A stretch of 64,000 nt of DNA. Origin: Stentor roeselii (taxonomy: Eukaryota; Ciliophora; Heterotrichea; Heterotrichida; Stentoridae). The DNA is taken from positions 1 through 64,000 of the forward strand of contig RSEH01000097.1 in the NCBI GenBank assembly GCA_006503475.1, given 5' to 3'. The notes beneath the pieces were generated by a model, which was not told the DNA's origin, did not search any database, and was given only the letters and a program-made list of their open reading frames with translations. This document shows positions 19,278 through 29,593 of this stretch, piece after piece (the stretch's first letter is position 1; every line of letters starts with the position of its first letter). The position numbers were made by a program, and so were the translations under genes.

Positions 19278-20258
19278 TTAATTATTACATTTCTCCAACT
19301 CATACCAAGACTTCAACAAAATAGACTCAAAGTGATGGTAAATTTTTTCGAATTCAGCTAATTGATTTTTGAGCTCAGAAGCTTGATAACCTTTTTTACA
19401 CATAAAACAGCTAAAAAACTTCTGAGTCAAACTCTGATATTTTGGCTTCACTTTTGCACTATCTAGACGAAAACCGTACTCTTCTACAAGGCGTAAGTTT
19501 TTAGATGCCAGCCAGGCTTGGATCACGTTTTTGTTCTCGAGGTACTCACGGTTACTTTCCATGAACATTTCGAATGTCTTGAAAAACTCTTCTTGTAGTA
19601 GCTTTGCTAGACTTATTAATTCTTTACTTAACACGTGCTTTAAAGGGGGACGAAGGACTGCAAAACTTAACCAGATCACTTCCATGTTGATGATGTCTGA
19701 AAATAAACTTGATAAATTTAGGGCTTTTAACTTCTCAACACGACAATCAAACCGAAACTGATAATCATATAAATTGACGATTCCATAAATCAAGCAAAGA
19801 TCATTAACAAGTTTCAAGAACTTACAAATAAAATCATAGTACTTAAGATAATCTTCACAAGTTTTACCTAATTCCTGCAAAGCTTGAGTACAAAAAGTAG
19901 ATCTGGAGCATTCTTCTTGAACAACATTAACCATATGAAAGAGTTCAATAATATCAGGACTAGGCGGTAAACCATTGAGTTCACTATGATAAACATAGCA
20001 AAGATGAAACAATTTTTCTTCAAGAACTTCAATAGGCTGTTCAAGACACTCATTAATATTCTTTTCCAGCATGTCAATCATTTCCTGGTGCTTCTTACTC
20101 GAAGCATTTTCAACTACCCGAGACCACCCAACACAGATGTCTCTATTATCCGAACGTAGTTTTACCAGCCCAAGGGTCGACCTTCGATCTTTGCTGGAAA
20201 ATCCAGCTCTCGGCTTAGCTATAACTTTGACTTCATCTACAGAACTTGGATTATGCAT
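19278..20258 (-). CDS. Conserved-looking helical protein, unknown function
   Basis: 326 residues, mostly predicted helix (KHQEMIDMLEKNINECLEQP, YLKYYDFICKFLKLVNDLCL), no TM segment and no motif I can name. Codon use and composition match the neighbours, so it is a real gene. Two Cys-x-x-Cys-like spots (CFMC) occur near the C-terminus but do not form a recognisable zinc site. It lies between the ATG13-like gene and the four-TM gene on the same strand. Confidence 0.65.
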   Translation of the reverse strand: MHNPSSVDEVKVIAKPRAGFSSKDRRSTLGLVKLRSDNRDICVGWSRVVENASSKKHQEMIDMLEKNINECLEQPIEVLEEKLFHLCYVYHSELNGLPPSPDIIELFHMVNVVQEECSRSTFCTQALQELGKTCEDYLKYYDFICKFLKLVNDLCLIYGIVNLYDYQFRFDCRVEKLKALNLSSLFSDIINMEVIWLSFAVLRPPLKHVLSKELISLAKLLQEEFFKTFEMFMESNREYLENKNVIQAWLASKNLRLVEEYGFRLDSAKVKPKYQSLTQKFFSCFMCKKGYQASELKNQLAEFEKIYHHFESILLKSWYELEKCNN

Positions 20259-20335
20259 GCTAATTACGAATTATTTTTAACGGATTGACATTGTTTTTAA
20301 AAGTCTTTTAATGATTTCCCAAGAAGCTGGTGATT

Positions 20336-21229
20336 TCAGTTATTTTCCATATTCTCGTTATCAAGTTTCATAGAATAAAACTCCTTCAAAACCTCTTCAT
20401 ATCCTTCAACATCACTTAAAACACTTTCAATGTTCATTAAAAGTTTATGACATTCTCGAGCTAATTGAGACATATCATAACTTTTTCGTTCTCTTCTTGA
20501 ATAAACTTGCACCGGGTCTTCTTGAAACACGAGATACTCAGGAAGGACTTTGGCTTCTGAAAACTTTACGTCGGAGCCAAGGGGGGAGTAAGGCGGGCTT
20601 AAATTAGAGTCCGAGCTTGAAACAGACAAAGAAGCCGGATGCCATTCAATGCCAGGAGGTGTAAGATTTCCATGTGACCTGGGTGGGTGAAAATCAGGGA
20701 TTTTTTCAATCAAATCTGGATTTTTACTGAAAGCGATTTCTAAGAAAAGAGTCCCTGATTGACATTTGAGGAGAATCAGTTTTTTTTTTGTTTTTGGAGC
20801 TGAGTCAAGAAGGTCTGTGAAACTGTAGGATAAGGAAATGCCTTGTTTGAATAACGAGTAGGCTGGAAGAAGATGCGCGAAGCTGATGACTGATCGAAGG
20901 GAAGTCGTTGCTTGTTTGTAGACTTCAGTTAAAGGGTACTTGTCCCTGGGTAAAGATTACATGACGCTGAAGATGAACTTCCATTGTTCAATGATACTGC
21001 TGCCTAAAATGATATTTATCGTCAAGCTCCAGGGAAACATGAAGTTAAAGTCAATGTCCTCATCACGGATCTTCTTATTTTCAGGAATCAAAGTTTGAAA
21101 GACGATATTTTGAGAAGAAGAATGATTTCGTCGGAATTTCGTCTTTTCTTTCAAACGTACCTCGAAAATTCCTTCGATTGACTTGACGACGAGTTCTTGA
21201 ATCAAGTTCCAATGACTTGGAGATTCCAT
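20336..21229 (-). CDS. ATG13: ATG13-like autophagy initiation protein (HORMA domain), two exons
   Basis: 292 residues after removing a 15-nt intron at 20946-20960 (gtaatctttacccag, phase 2). The spliced frame reads EQWKFIFSV-M-DKYPLTEVYKQATTSLRSVISFAHLLPAYSLFK. The LRSVISFAHLLPAY block is the signature of the ATG13 HORMA domain, preceded by the family's N-terminal helix (LIQELVVKSIEGIFEVRLKEKT). The C-terminal about 130 residues are disordered and Ser/Pro-rich with a final helix. ATG13 is the HORMA-domain partner of the Atg1/ULK kinase in autophagosome initiation. The ATG (21227-21229) touches the stop (21230-21232) of the MUL1-like gene with no base between, on the same strand. Confidence 0.82.
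20946..20960 (-). other. 15-nt intron in ATG13-like gene
   Basis: gtaatctttacccag on the minus strand. It splits an ATG codon (AT|G); unspliced reading gives ATG TAA. Removal opens the conserved HORMA core. Confidence 0.92.
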
Positions 21230-22105
21230 TTAGTCTTTATTGGAATTAGGAATTATTTGGATCAAGCTTCGGATTCTTTGGTTACATGATGGGCAGTTTT
21301 TTTGATGAAGTGCGCAAGTTCTGCACATTTTCATGTGAAAACATGGGACGAAGATGGTATTTGAGAAGTTTTTGCAGTGCATGCAGATGATTCCTCCTGA
21401 TAAACTAGGGCTGAATGATTTTACTACTTTGTATATGGCATAGCTGATGAAAAGTACTGCTGAAAGAAACAGGAGACCTTTCGCCATGCTGAGTCTTTGT
21501 CGGAGTAATGGGAAGAAGGTGTTAAGGTTGTTGGAAATTTCTTTCGCTTTGATGAAAAGACTTCCTTTGCTGTCTTTTTCGATTATTCCGTTCACGTAGG
21601 CCAGGGTCTTGTCATTTAGAGAAAATTCACTGTTTTTTGAATAGGAAACGTCGAATGGAAGAATTTGGGATGATTTTATTGGAATTTCAAGTTTTTCTGT
21701 CTTTTCGAAGACTTTTCTACCGGTGAATAAAGTGCCTGCAGGGACTTTCACTTCAAGTACTTGTTTTGAACCGAGAGTGAAGGGGTTTACTTGGCTTGAT
21801 ATCGACTCTCTTCCTACTGAAACTAGTCTGTTGTTTAAAAGGGTTTTTATGGAAATGTTTATCGCTATGTCGTTTTCGGAGACTTTGCTCTATTTGAGGA
21901 GTACTTCGTGTTTTTTACTTAGGCATGAAACTAAACCGGAGAAAAGGTGCTCGCTGCCTTCTTGGAGAGAGTAACTTGAGGTGTCTAGGGTTTTTATGCG
22001 TGATGTTGCTTTTGTAAGCTGCTCAGAGTGCTTAAAATAACAGTAGGAGGATAAAAGTGATACCAGGCCTAATCCTGTTAGTGTCAAATCGAAAGGAAAG
22101 TTCAT
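21230..22105 (-). CDS. MUL1: MUL1/MAPL-like membrane RING E3 ligase, two exons
   Basis: 286 residues after removing a 15-nt intron at 21890-21904 (gtactcctcaaatag, phase 0). Order: N-terminal TM (LTGLGLVSLLSSYCYF), the GIDE-type beta domain (VNPFTLGSKQVLEVKVPAG, with the family's PF-L-x spacing), a second TM near 195-215 (MAKGLLFLSAVLFISYAIYK), and a C-terminal C3HC4 RING (CMHCKNFSNTIFVPCFHMKMC, then CALHQKNCPSC). MUL1/MAPL proteins sit in the mitochondrial (or, in plants, plastid) outer membrane as ubiquitin/SUMO ligases. It is directly upstream of the ATG13-like gene, which abuts its stop codon. Confidence 0.85.
21890..21904 (-). other. 15-nt intron in MUL1-like gene
   Basis: gtactcctcaaatag on the minus strand, phase 0. 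The acceptor TAG is the in-frame stop when unspliced. Removal joins the N-terminal TM to the GIDE domain. Confidence 0.92.
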
Positions 22106-22247
22106 TTTGTGCTATATAAGGTTTATTCTAGGAAAGATAAATAATTGAAATTATGATTGAATTATAGCTTTAATATCTAAACAGTCAAAGATTAACTCAT
22201 CACAAAGTAATTATGAGCTATTCTATTCAGTCATATGTGATAACTAA

Positions 22248-22982
22248 TTAATCAAAAACCTTTGAAAAGTCCTCATTATATTTCATTGATACTCCAAGTG
22301 CCAAGCTTTCCTCTTTCTTTCTGAAAACTGGAATCTTAACTGACTTCTTATAAGAACTCTCTACTTTTGAATTATACTTTTTCTGAATGCTCTCTTCAAG
22401 CTCATCTTCGAAATTCAGATTCGAGCAGCTGTTCTTTAAATAAGGGCCACGCTTTGAATGAGGTTCAGGAGAAGATCCGAATTTCATATGTTTCAAGGAA
22501 ATCAGATGAAAATTGATGGCTTCTTCAACATTTTGCTTTACTTTTAAACTGGTTTTATCAGTGAGATCTTTACATCTTTTGAGAATATCTAAAGAATTTT
22601 CATCATTTTTATCAGATTTCATTCTTTTCAATGATTTTTTTTCGACTTTGACAATAGAAATTTTTGACTTGATTTCAAGAGTAGCTCTTTTAAGAGCTTC
22701 ATAAGAAGTTCTTGTGTTTTTGATGATTTCTTCATTGAAGTTCAAGAAGGACTTGATATACCCGAGGTAGTCTAAGAAAATATCTTTGAAATTCATGCAT
22801 TTTGAAGGATCACAAATAGAGGACAGACCAAAGTAATCCCTTTCAAGTTTGACATGTATTTTATTCGCTCCTTTTAAAAACTTCTTCACGATTCGAGTGC
22901 CGATGAGGAGACTTGAAAGCTTTGAAGATACAGGCGAAAGTGAAAGTTCCATTATAACCCGATCTTTCACGATCTTTCTCAA
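22248..22982 (-). CDS. Basic helical protein, unknown
   Basis: 244 residues starting MRKIVKDRVIMELSLS; Met11 is an alternative start. It is strongly Lys/Ser-rich with amphipathic helices (LDYLGYIKSFLNFNEEIIKN) and a basic tail. No domain is recognised. It is divergent from the 225-residue gene, with 45 bp between start codons. Composition is coding-like and there is no stop in 244 codons in an AT-rich region, so the gene itself is well supported. Confidence 0.65.
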   Translation of the reverse strand: MRKIVKDRVIMELSLSPVSSKLSSLLIGTRIVKKFLKGANKIHVKLERDYFGLSSICDPSKCMNFKDIFLDYLGYIKSFLNFNEEIIKNTRTSYEALKRATLEIKSKISIVKVEKKSLKRMKSDKNDENSLDILKRCKDLTDKTSLKVKQNVEEAINFHLISLKHMKFGSSPEPHSKRGPYLKNSCSNLNFEDELEESIQKKYNSKVESSYKKSVKIPVFRKKEESLALGVSMKYNEDFSKVFD

Positions 22983-23027
22983 TTCATTAATACATTTTTT
23001 TAACTAAAACTAAGATTCTTATATTTC

Positions 23028-23705
23028 ATGGATCGGCAGAAGTTTTTTTACAAGTTATGCGTTGTACACAATGGAAAATTTTTTAACTACCTCGACAGAA
23101 AACAAGAATTTATCATCGGCCAGACCCTGACTCAAGACCTGTCAAGTCCTTCTTCACTGCTCTATGTTTACCGTAGTCCTGAACTGTCGGTTTCGCAAGA
23201 ATCAAATTCTTTATTTAAGGTAAATTCTGCGAAATTAATGAAGAAAACTGTCTTAAAACTCATGTGTTGGGGCCTTTCAAAGGAAAGTAACTCGAAATTT
23301 TCATTTAGTTTCATGTGCGTTGTTGAAAATATTGGACTACCGAAAATCGAAAGTTTCACTACTAGAGAGTCTTCTTCAGTCAGAAGTCGAAATATCAGCC
23401 TGCCTAGACCTGTCCTTTCTCCTAAAAGTTTCAAGCCTTCCAGAAAAAGTACTCCTTCAAAAGTTTACTCGAATTCCATTCATCCCAAAGTTCTTACTGC
23501 GAAACTTCAAAGACCTGAAAAAATTGGAAATGATTTTATTTTTAAGACTCATAGGTTTAATGTTAAGGAGTTGATTTCGAGGATTAAGGAAAAAAGTATG
23601 AAGATTGGAAAAGATATTGAGGAAACTGAAAAGTGGAATGAAATTAGTAAGTTTGATGAACTTGAAACTATTAGTTCTAGTGAAAATTTTAATGATTTAG
23701 TATAA
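23028..23705 (+). CDS. Unknown protein with N-terminal beta-rich region
   Basis: 225 residues beginning MDRQKFFYKLCVVHNGKFFNYLDRKQ, which suggests a small beta-rich domain (possibly FHA- or PH-like in pattern, but I cannot assign it). A Ser/Pro/Lys-rich middle and a helical acidic C-terminus follow. It is divergent from the gene at 22248-22982. No function proposed. Confidence 0.6.
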   Translation: MDRQKFFYKLCVVHNGKFFNYLDRKQEFIIGQTLTQDLSSPSSLLYVYRSPELSVSQESNSLFKVNSAKLMKKTVLKLMCWGLSKESNSKFSFSFMCVVENIGLPKIESFTTRESSSVRSRNISLPRPVLSPKSFKPSRKSTPSKVYSNSIHPKVLTAKLQRPEKIGNDFIFKTHRFNVKELISRIKEKSMKIGKDIEETEKWNEISKFDELETISSSENFNDLV

Positions 23706-24886
23706 TCATTTGATTTTCTTGGATTTTTAAGATAATTGATGTTTAGGATTTATGTAGAATGTGAGTGATTTGAATAGATTAGAATGAATTGAAGTTATTC
23801 ATTTAGATTAATTATTGATGGTATTTTTCTTTTCAATAACTTTCTGTATTCAAGTTTTTGGTATTTTTATGGAAAGTTTCCACTACTGAATGTGTAAGTA
23901 AAAAAACTTCTTGTAGTTTGATTAGGATAAATTAGGACCTATACTCATGATAAATTATTAAATTCTTCTTATCACCTTCCTGATGAACTTCTGCAGGACC
24001 GAAGATCTTATCATCATTATTCCTAATCACTTTTAAAAATTCATTATAATAAATTATTAATCTCGTTCTAGATCATTAAATTCTGATTTAGAGCGGATCC
24101 GGCTATCGATACTCAAATTCATTCTAAGAATTTAATTTAAAAAAATTATGTTTACTGCCTAAATTTCAACTTGATAAAAATTTATCTCTAATATTGAAGT
24201 TAATTTTCTTCAAAAATATTATCTTATATGGATTTCATATAATGATTCATTGAATTGATAAACAATAAAATTATAATTAGTTGATAGGAATTTAATATCG
24301 ATTTTATTGAGCATATTCTGCAAAATAGACTATTCATCATTTCAGTTATTACATTTGGAATGATTGTGATTAAATCATCAATGTAACCTTTGTTATATCT
24401 AAATCTTTTCATAGACAGACCCAAAAATTTACGGGATTATTATTTATTCGGTATTGCTTTCTTGAATTTTATTTAGGTAGGATTTAGAAGATATAATTTA
24501 GTTCTCAAAGAATAAAAAAATAAAATTACAATGATCTATTCATGAATTTACTTTTAAATATTTCTTTTCAGTGAAATTAATTAAGTATATCATTTTTCAT
24601 CTCAGTAGTTCATCTCTCTGATCATGATTTTGAGTTTAATTATCATAATTTACCCATTTTTCATTTATTTTTAAAATTAATCTTAATTTAAAGATAATAA
24701 AACAGTATCACTATAAAACTTATACAAAACAAGGATGAAATTTTTTCGCATTTTTTATGGTAAAGATCAAAAATTAGTTATTTGCTCTTACAATTATAAA
24801 TAATACCATTATAAATTAATCAAAAATTTCTTTCAGAAAACCCTCAAACTTAATTCCATGAAGAAACTCCTAAATTAATATTTTCT
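23706..24886. other. 1.2-kb AT-rich intergenic stretch, no gene seen
   Basis: Very AT-rich sequence between convergent genes, without a convincing coding frame. A 66-codon open frame on the minus strand (24224-24424) is hydrophobic, but nothing supports it beyond its length. No RNA gene or repeat array is seen. Confidence 0.6.
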
Positions 24887-27800
24887 TCACCTAATCATTA
24901 GAAATTCAGTTAATTTCTGAATATTGCTTTCAACTGCTATAATCCTTTGATTAATCTCAATCATCTGTTTATCCATTTGACTCATTTTATTTTCAACCTG
25001 GCCAACCTTCGATTCCCAAACTTTAATAATTTTTTCTTCAGTTCCACTGATGCTATTTTTTATTTCTGTAAATTCTTTTTGTATAAAACAAGAAAGTTGT
25101 TCGATTTTCTGCTCTTGTTTTTTTTCCAGGTATAGAATCTTTCCTTGCCAGTCGATCATTTCGAGTTCCTTTAAAGGTGATAACAATACATGCAAAAACT
25201 GAGGGCTTCCTATTACTTTTTTCCAAAACATCATTTTTTGTATCTGAATAGGGGTTTGAAGTTTTTCTTTGTAGTCGATTATATGCTTTTCAAGTAAAAA
25301 ACAGTCATATGAGTCTCCTAGAATTGAAATTAGCATATTTAACATGATAACAACATTTATGATTTTGGCAACGAAGGTTGAAATGTAAAACAAGGGATAG
25401 TTACTTTGGTTTCCTTCGATTATATCACTTCCAAAGTTATATTCCCAAGAATTATTCCAAATCATATCAAAATCAAATCCATTTTTCATGGAAATAGTAA
25501 AAATTAATGAAAAAAAGAAAGTCATATAGAAAAACGTAATCAAAAAGTACTTAACACTATCCAGTGATGCTATAACAAGCTGAATATAATATCGAGTGCC
25601 ATTAAAAATTCGAAATCCAGCAATTCCTTTATTAAGGATCACAATCCCCAGCAAAAAATCCTCATATTCCGAATCAACTCCAACGAAACCTGCGATCAAC
25701 CAATATAAAAGTAAAACTGAATAAAAGCAATCCTGAATATTCCAAAATCTCAAAGTCATTGAAAAGTTGCAAAATATCGCTTTAATCAATTCCCATACGA
25801 TAAGAAACAAATTGATAACAATAAAAATTGAGACATACACAGGACTAGTCCTTCCAAACTTAACCAACAAAGTAAAAAAAAAGACATTCAAAAAAACCAA
25901 AATTGAGTAAAACATTGCAAAAGGATAAATTGCTTCCCAATTCAAATCAATTAAATTTCTAATCAAATGAGACTCATAAATTCCAGAGATTTTGCAGTTT
26001 TGAATGCAGGTCAAACCTTGAATATTCTTCAATGTAAAAGGACTTAAAATTAGTTCAAAAGGGAGAAAGTTGATTGTTGCAGGGATTTCATTCGGCGAAG
26101 GTTTTAAGTTAAAGTCAGAGATTTTAGGATTGAATGACTGATGCAAGTGAAAAGTTGGAAGTTTTCTTTCTGGAATGACAAGATATTCTTTTTTTAATAG
26201 GATCTTTTGAAGGGCCTGAGGCAGGAGAATGGAAGAATTTTCAATGAGTAAAAAAAAATCGTTTTTTAATGAAATCAAGTTTCTTTGGAAGATTGTTTCA
26301 CTTTCGATTACTATTAAATAATTTAGCATCAAGTCGGTGATATTTTGATGTTTTGATTTTATTGAATAGAAAAAAGGAGACTTTCCGAAGTAGTCTACTT
26401 GAAATGAAATCAGAGAACTTGGTATAAGAAAACGATTTAATGTCTCTATATCTCCCCTCAAGGCTAAAAAGTGAATCAGTTGGTACTTGAAGCAGGTGAA
26501 AAATAAGGAAAAACCCTGAATGTTTAGGAGTTCAAAGTTTGACTTTTGAAAACAATCTAAAACGTTCCAGAATGCCCAACCATCTTGATAATAATGGTCA
26601 AAATCGCTTTGAGGACTTAAAAAGTAATTTTCTAGTCTTGTATAATGCACCGAATCCTGGTGCATGTCTATTTCAGAAAGTCCTATCTTCTTTAGTTCAT
26701 TTAATTGATTTGATAAAAAATTTCTTGAAATATTAAATTTCCCTTCAACCAATTTCGAGTATTTAATTTCTGTTTCCATCTGATATTCAAAATTCTCATC
26801 ATTATCACATTCAATTTCATTAACTTCACAAATTTTCCATATCTTAACATTTCCTTTCGAAGAACTTGCAAGTAAACTCCCATCATAAGAGATTCCAAAA
26901 TAAAAATCCAAACATTCCCTTTGAACAATTTGAAAATCAAGACATTTTTCACTAATATTCCAAATATGAATCCCTTCCTTCCAAACTGAAGAGAAAACAT
27001 ATTTCTCATTATTAGAAAGAGCAAGACTATAGATAATGTCAGCTTCTTTATTTAATGAGAACTCTTCTCGATTCGCTCGAAGGTTCCAGACGCGCAGACC
27101 ATCACCAGAAGACCCGCTGACCAGGAACTGTCCTTGAACTGCTAGTTGAAGGCAAGTCACTGATTTTTTATGTCTAAAACAATCTTCTTCTCTTTGTTGC
27201 TGGAAGTTCCAACGTTTTATTGACGCGTCGCTGCTACCTGAAAAAATCCATTTTAGATCAGGAGAAACTAGAACTGAATTAACTGCATTATTGTGACCTT
27301 TTAGGGTAAAAAAACAAGATTTTTCTAACAGGTCCCAGATTTTTATTGAGGTGTCTGAAGAGCTGCTTAAGAGATATTTATCGTTTATTGAAAAAGTTAG
27401 GGAAAGGACCTGATGTGTGTGTCCTTGTAGTGAAAAAGAAAGAGATCTGGATAATAAATCGTAGATGTAAATTTTTGAGACTTTTCCACCTGCTGCAAGG
27501 AATTTTTCGTCATTGGCTAATGAAATACAGAGAAATGAGTCAGTACTTTGAGGTAAGTTGAACTCTTCTGCACCTGTTTCACTGTTTATAGAATTGATTT
27601 TTCCTTCAGAACAAGAAAAAAAAAGTTTTGCATCTTTTGATAGCACTAAAGATTTGATCGAGTTTTCTGTGACTTGGAACTCTTTTAAGTTGGATCTTTG
27701 AAAAAAATTCCAAAATTTTATATTTTTGATGTTTCCACTGATTAGATTTCCATTTCGGGTAAATATTACTGAATAGGTGCATGTTGACCTTGTGTTTAGC

Positions 27801-29593
27801 TCGAACAACTGCTTTTCATAAAAAATACTCCAAACTTTAATTATTCCATCTTCTGAAGAACTTACTATTTTTTCATTGTCTTTAGAAATATTCACGCATT
27901 TCACTGAGGTTGCATGTCCTGATAATGAAAACTCTTGATGGTTATTCAAAAGGTTCCAGAGTTTTACAGTTTTATCAGTTGAGCCAGTCGCAAGGTATTT
28001 ACCGTTTTCTGACAGTGCTAATGAGTTAACTGAGCTGAAGTGTATTAGCAAAGACCGCTCTAAAGTCCTTGACTGGATATCCCAGATGATTATTGTACTG
28101 TCTTCTGACCCGCTTATTATTTTGAACTCATCTGGAGTCAATGAGATCGAAAAAACTGATGCTGAATGACCTTCATATGAACATTTTTCAGATTTTTCTA
28201 AAAGGTCCCAAAGTTTGATTGAACGATCTTGAGAGCCACTGAGTAAAAAGTTGCTATTTTTCGAGATTTTCAGGCAAAAGACTGACCCTGAGTGACCTTT
28301 TAGGCTGAATTCTTCTTTGTGTAGATGAAAGTTCCAGATTTTTATATTAGAATCAGCATACCCTCCGATAATAAAGCGATCATCTTTACTGATTTCAACT
28401 GCGTTAACTGCATCAGACTCACCATTCAAACTAAATTCAAGTTTTCTTTCTTCAAGATTCCAAACATTAATAATTCGGTCCTCCGAGCCACTTACTAAAA
28501 ACCTTTCAGTAGATGACAAGACCATAGATAAAACACTTCCATTATGTCCACTAAATTCAAAAGACTCTCTTCTTTGCTGCAGATTCCAAATCCTTAAAAA
28601 TCCAGTTGAAAGTGCAGCAACAAGCAATTTTTTATCACAAGAAAACTTCAAATCCTTAACATTTTCCTTCTCTATCAACAACGAAAAACGCTCACAACGC
28701 TTAAAAAATTTCCAGATTTTAATTGATTTATGCCCAGCACTTGCCAGAGTTTTCCCGTCATTCGAAAGCGCAATTGCAGAGATTTGACTATCAAGACCTT
28801 TAAATGTAAAAAATTTTTTTTTCTCAATTAAATCAAAAACTTTTAACTTTTTATCTTCTGAAGAACTTAATAAAAACTTTCCGTCATTTGAGATGATCAT
28901 TGATGTGATCATTTTTCGATGATATCTTAACCTTTTAATTTCTTGCTTCTTTTGGAAGTCCCAGAGAATTATCTCTGAATAGTTTGAAGAACTTGCCAAG
29001 ATCTTCCCGTCTGGAGTGAAGGAAAGATGAACAACTGCTGATGAATGGCCTTGAAGAGAGAATTCTTCTGATGATGAAAAATTCCAGATTTTTATTGAAC
29101 TGTCAACTGAACCTGATACTATAAACTGCTCATCAGGAGACATATTGACTGAAGTAACTCCTTCCAAATGGCAATTCAAACTCATCAATTCTAATCTTTC
29201 TGGAATACTCCAGACTTTTAATGACTTGTCCAGAGAACTGCTTATTAGAATTTCTTCAGATTTTGAAAGATATAAATCAGTCACTGATGATGAATGGCCT
29301 GATAAGGAAAAATTTTCAGTTTTCTCTGATAGGCTCCAAAATTTTATTGTATTGTCTGAAGAACTGCTGATTAGGAAATCATTGGATTTTGAAATTATCA
29401 CTGATGTACAGCTTTTTGAATGGCTTCCGATTGTATATTCGGATTCGCTTTCAAGGGATTTTAGCTTTGATTTCAGAAGTCCGAGAATGATGGTTGAGGA
29501 GTTTTTCGGAGAATGATTGGATTTTGATGAGGAAAGACTCGCTGTTGGATGATTTTGGAGGTAAGAGGAAAGTTTAGAAGGACCTATTTTCAT
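24887..29593 (-). CDS. WD40 x 21 + ankyrin-like + TRP/polycystin-type channel, giant
   Basis: 1568 residues, one frame. After a short Ser-rich N-terminus, about residues 55-975 hold 21 WD40 units by my count of their terminal (I/V/L/F/R/Y)(W/Y/F)xx strands, enough for three seven-bladed propellers. An ankyrin-like segment follows (LIHFLALRGDIETLNRF ... DYFGKSPFFYSI). From about residue 1220 there are six hydrophobic segments, a pore-like loop (MIWNNSWEYNFGSDII) and an S6 with NVVIMLNMLISILGDSYD, close to the TRP/polycystin S6 pattern. A C-terminal coiled coil ends the protein (about 1510-1568). Probably a cation channel with a very large cytoplasmic sensor or scaffold. It is a paralog of 40650-44612. 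Confidence 0.9.
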   Translation of the reverse strand: MKIGPSKLSSYLQNHPTASLSSSKSNHSPKNSSTIILGLLKSKLKSLESESEYTIGSHSKSCTSVIISKSNDFLISSSSDNTIKFWSLSEKTENFSLSGHSSSVTDLYLSKSEEILISSSLDKSLKVWSIPERLELMSLNCHLEGVTSVNMSPDEQFIVSGSVDSSIKIWNFSSSEEFSLQGHSSAVVHLSFTPDGKILASSSNYSEIILWDFQKKQEIKRLRYHRKMITSMIISNDGKFLLSSSEDKKLKVFDLIEKKKFFTFKGLDSQISAIALSNDGKTLASAGHKSIKIWKFFKRCERFSLLIEKENVKDLKFSCDKKLLVAALSTGFLRIWNLQQRRESFEFSGHNGSVLSMVLSSTERFLVSGSEDRIINVWNLEERKLEFSLNGESDAVNAVEISKDDRFIIGGYADSNIKIWNFHLHKEEFSLKGHSGSVFCLKISKNSNFLLSGSQDRSIKLWDLLEKSEKCSYEGHSASVFSISLTPDEFKIISGSEDSTIIIWDIQSRTLERSLLIHFSSVNSLALSENGKYLATGSTDKTVKLWNLLNNHQEFSLSGHATSVKCVNISKDNEKIVSSSEDGIIKVWSIFYEKQLFELNTRSTCTYSVIFTRNGNLISGNIKNIKFWNFFQRSNLKEFQVTENSIKSLVLSKDAKLFFSCSEGKINSINSETGAEEFNLPQSTDSFLCISLANDEKFLAAGGKVSKIYIYDLLSRSLSFSLQGHTHQVLSLTFSINDKYLLSSSSDTSIKIWDLLEKSCFFTLKGHNNAVNSVLVSPDLKWIFSGSSDASIKRWNFQQQREEDCFRHKKSVTCLQLAVQGQFLVSGSSGDGLRVWNLRANREEFSLNKEADIIYSLALSNNEKYVFSSVWKEGIHIWNISEKCLDFQIVQRECLDFYFGISYDGSLLASSSKGNVKIWKICEVNEIECDNDENFEYQMETEIKYSKLVEGKFNISRNFLSNQLNELKKIGLSEIDMHQDSVHYTRLENYFLSPQSDFDHYYQDGWAFWNVLDCFQKSNFELLNIQGFSLFFTCFKYQLIHFLALRGDIETLNRFLIPSSLISFQVDYFGKSPFFYSIKSKHQNITDLMLNYLIVIESETIFQRNLISLKNDFFLLIENSSILLPQALQKILLKKEYLVIPERKLPTFHLHQSFNPKISDFNLKPSPNEIPATINFLPFELILSPFTLKNIQGLTCIQNCKISGIYESHLIRNLIDLNWEAIYPFAMFYSILVFLNVFFFTLLVKFGRTSPVYVSIFIVINLFLIVWELIKAIFCNFSMTLRFWNIQDCFYSVLLLYWLIAGFVGVDSEYEDFLLGIVILNKGIAGFRIFNGTRYYIQLVIASLDSVKYFLITFFYMTFFFSLIFTISMKNGFDFDMIWNNSWEYNFGSDIIEGNQSNYPLFYISTFVAKIINVVIMLNMLISILGDSYDCFLLEKHIIDYKEKLQTPIQIQKMMFWKKVIGSPQFLHVLLSPLKELEMIDWQGKILYLEKKQEQKIEQLSCFIQKEFTEIKNSISGTEEKIIKVWESKVGQVENKMSQMDKQMIEINQRIIAVESNIQKLTEFLMIR

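Noticed and set aside
23950-24120. Less AT-rich patch in the 23.7-24.9 kb gap as a tRNA or small RNA
   Set aside because: I could not fold a cloverleaf or find tRNA A/B-box sequences by eye.
24224-24424. Hydrophobic 66-codon minus-strand frame in the 23.7-24.9 kb gap (KRFRYNKGYIDDLITIIPNV)
   Set aside because: Looks faintly like a channel segment, but there is no continuation upstream or downstream, no 15/16-nt intron to extend it, and AT-rich DNA often yields hydrophobic frames by chance.
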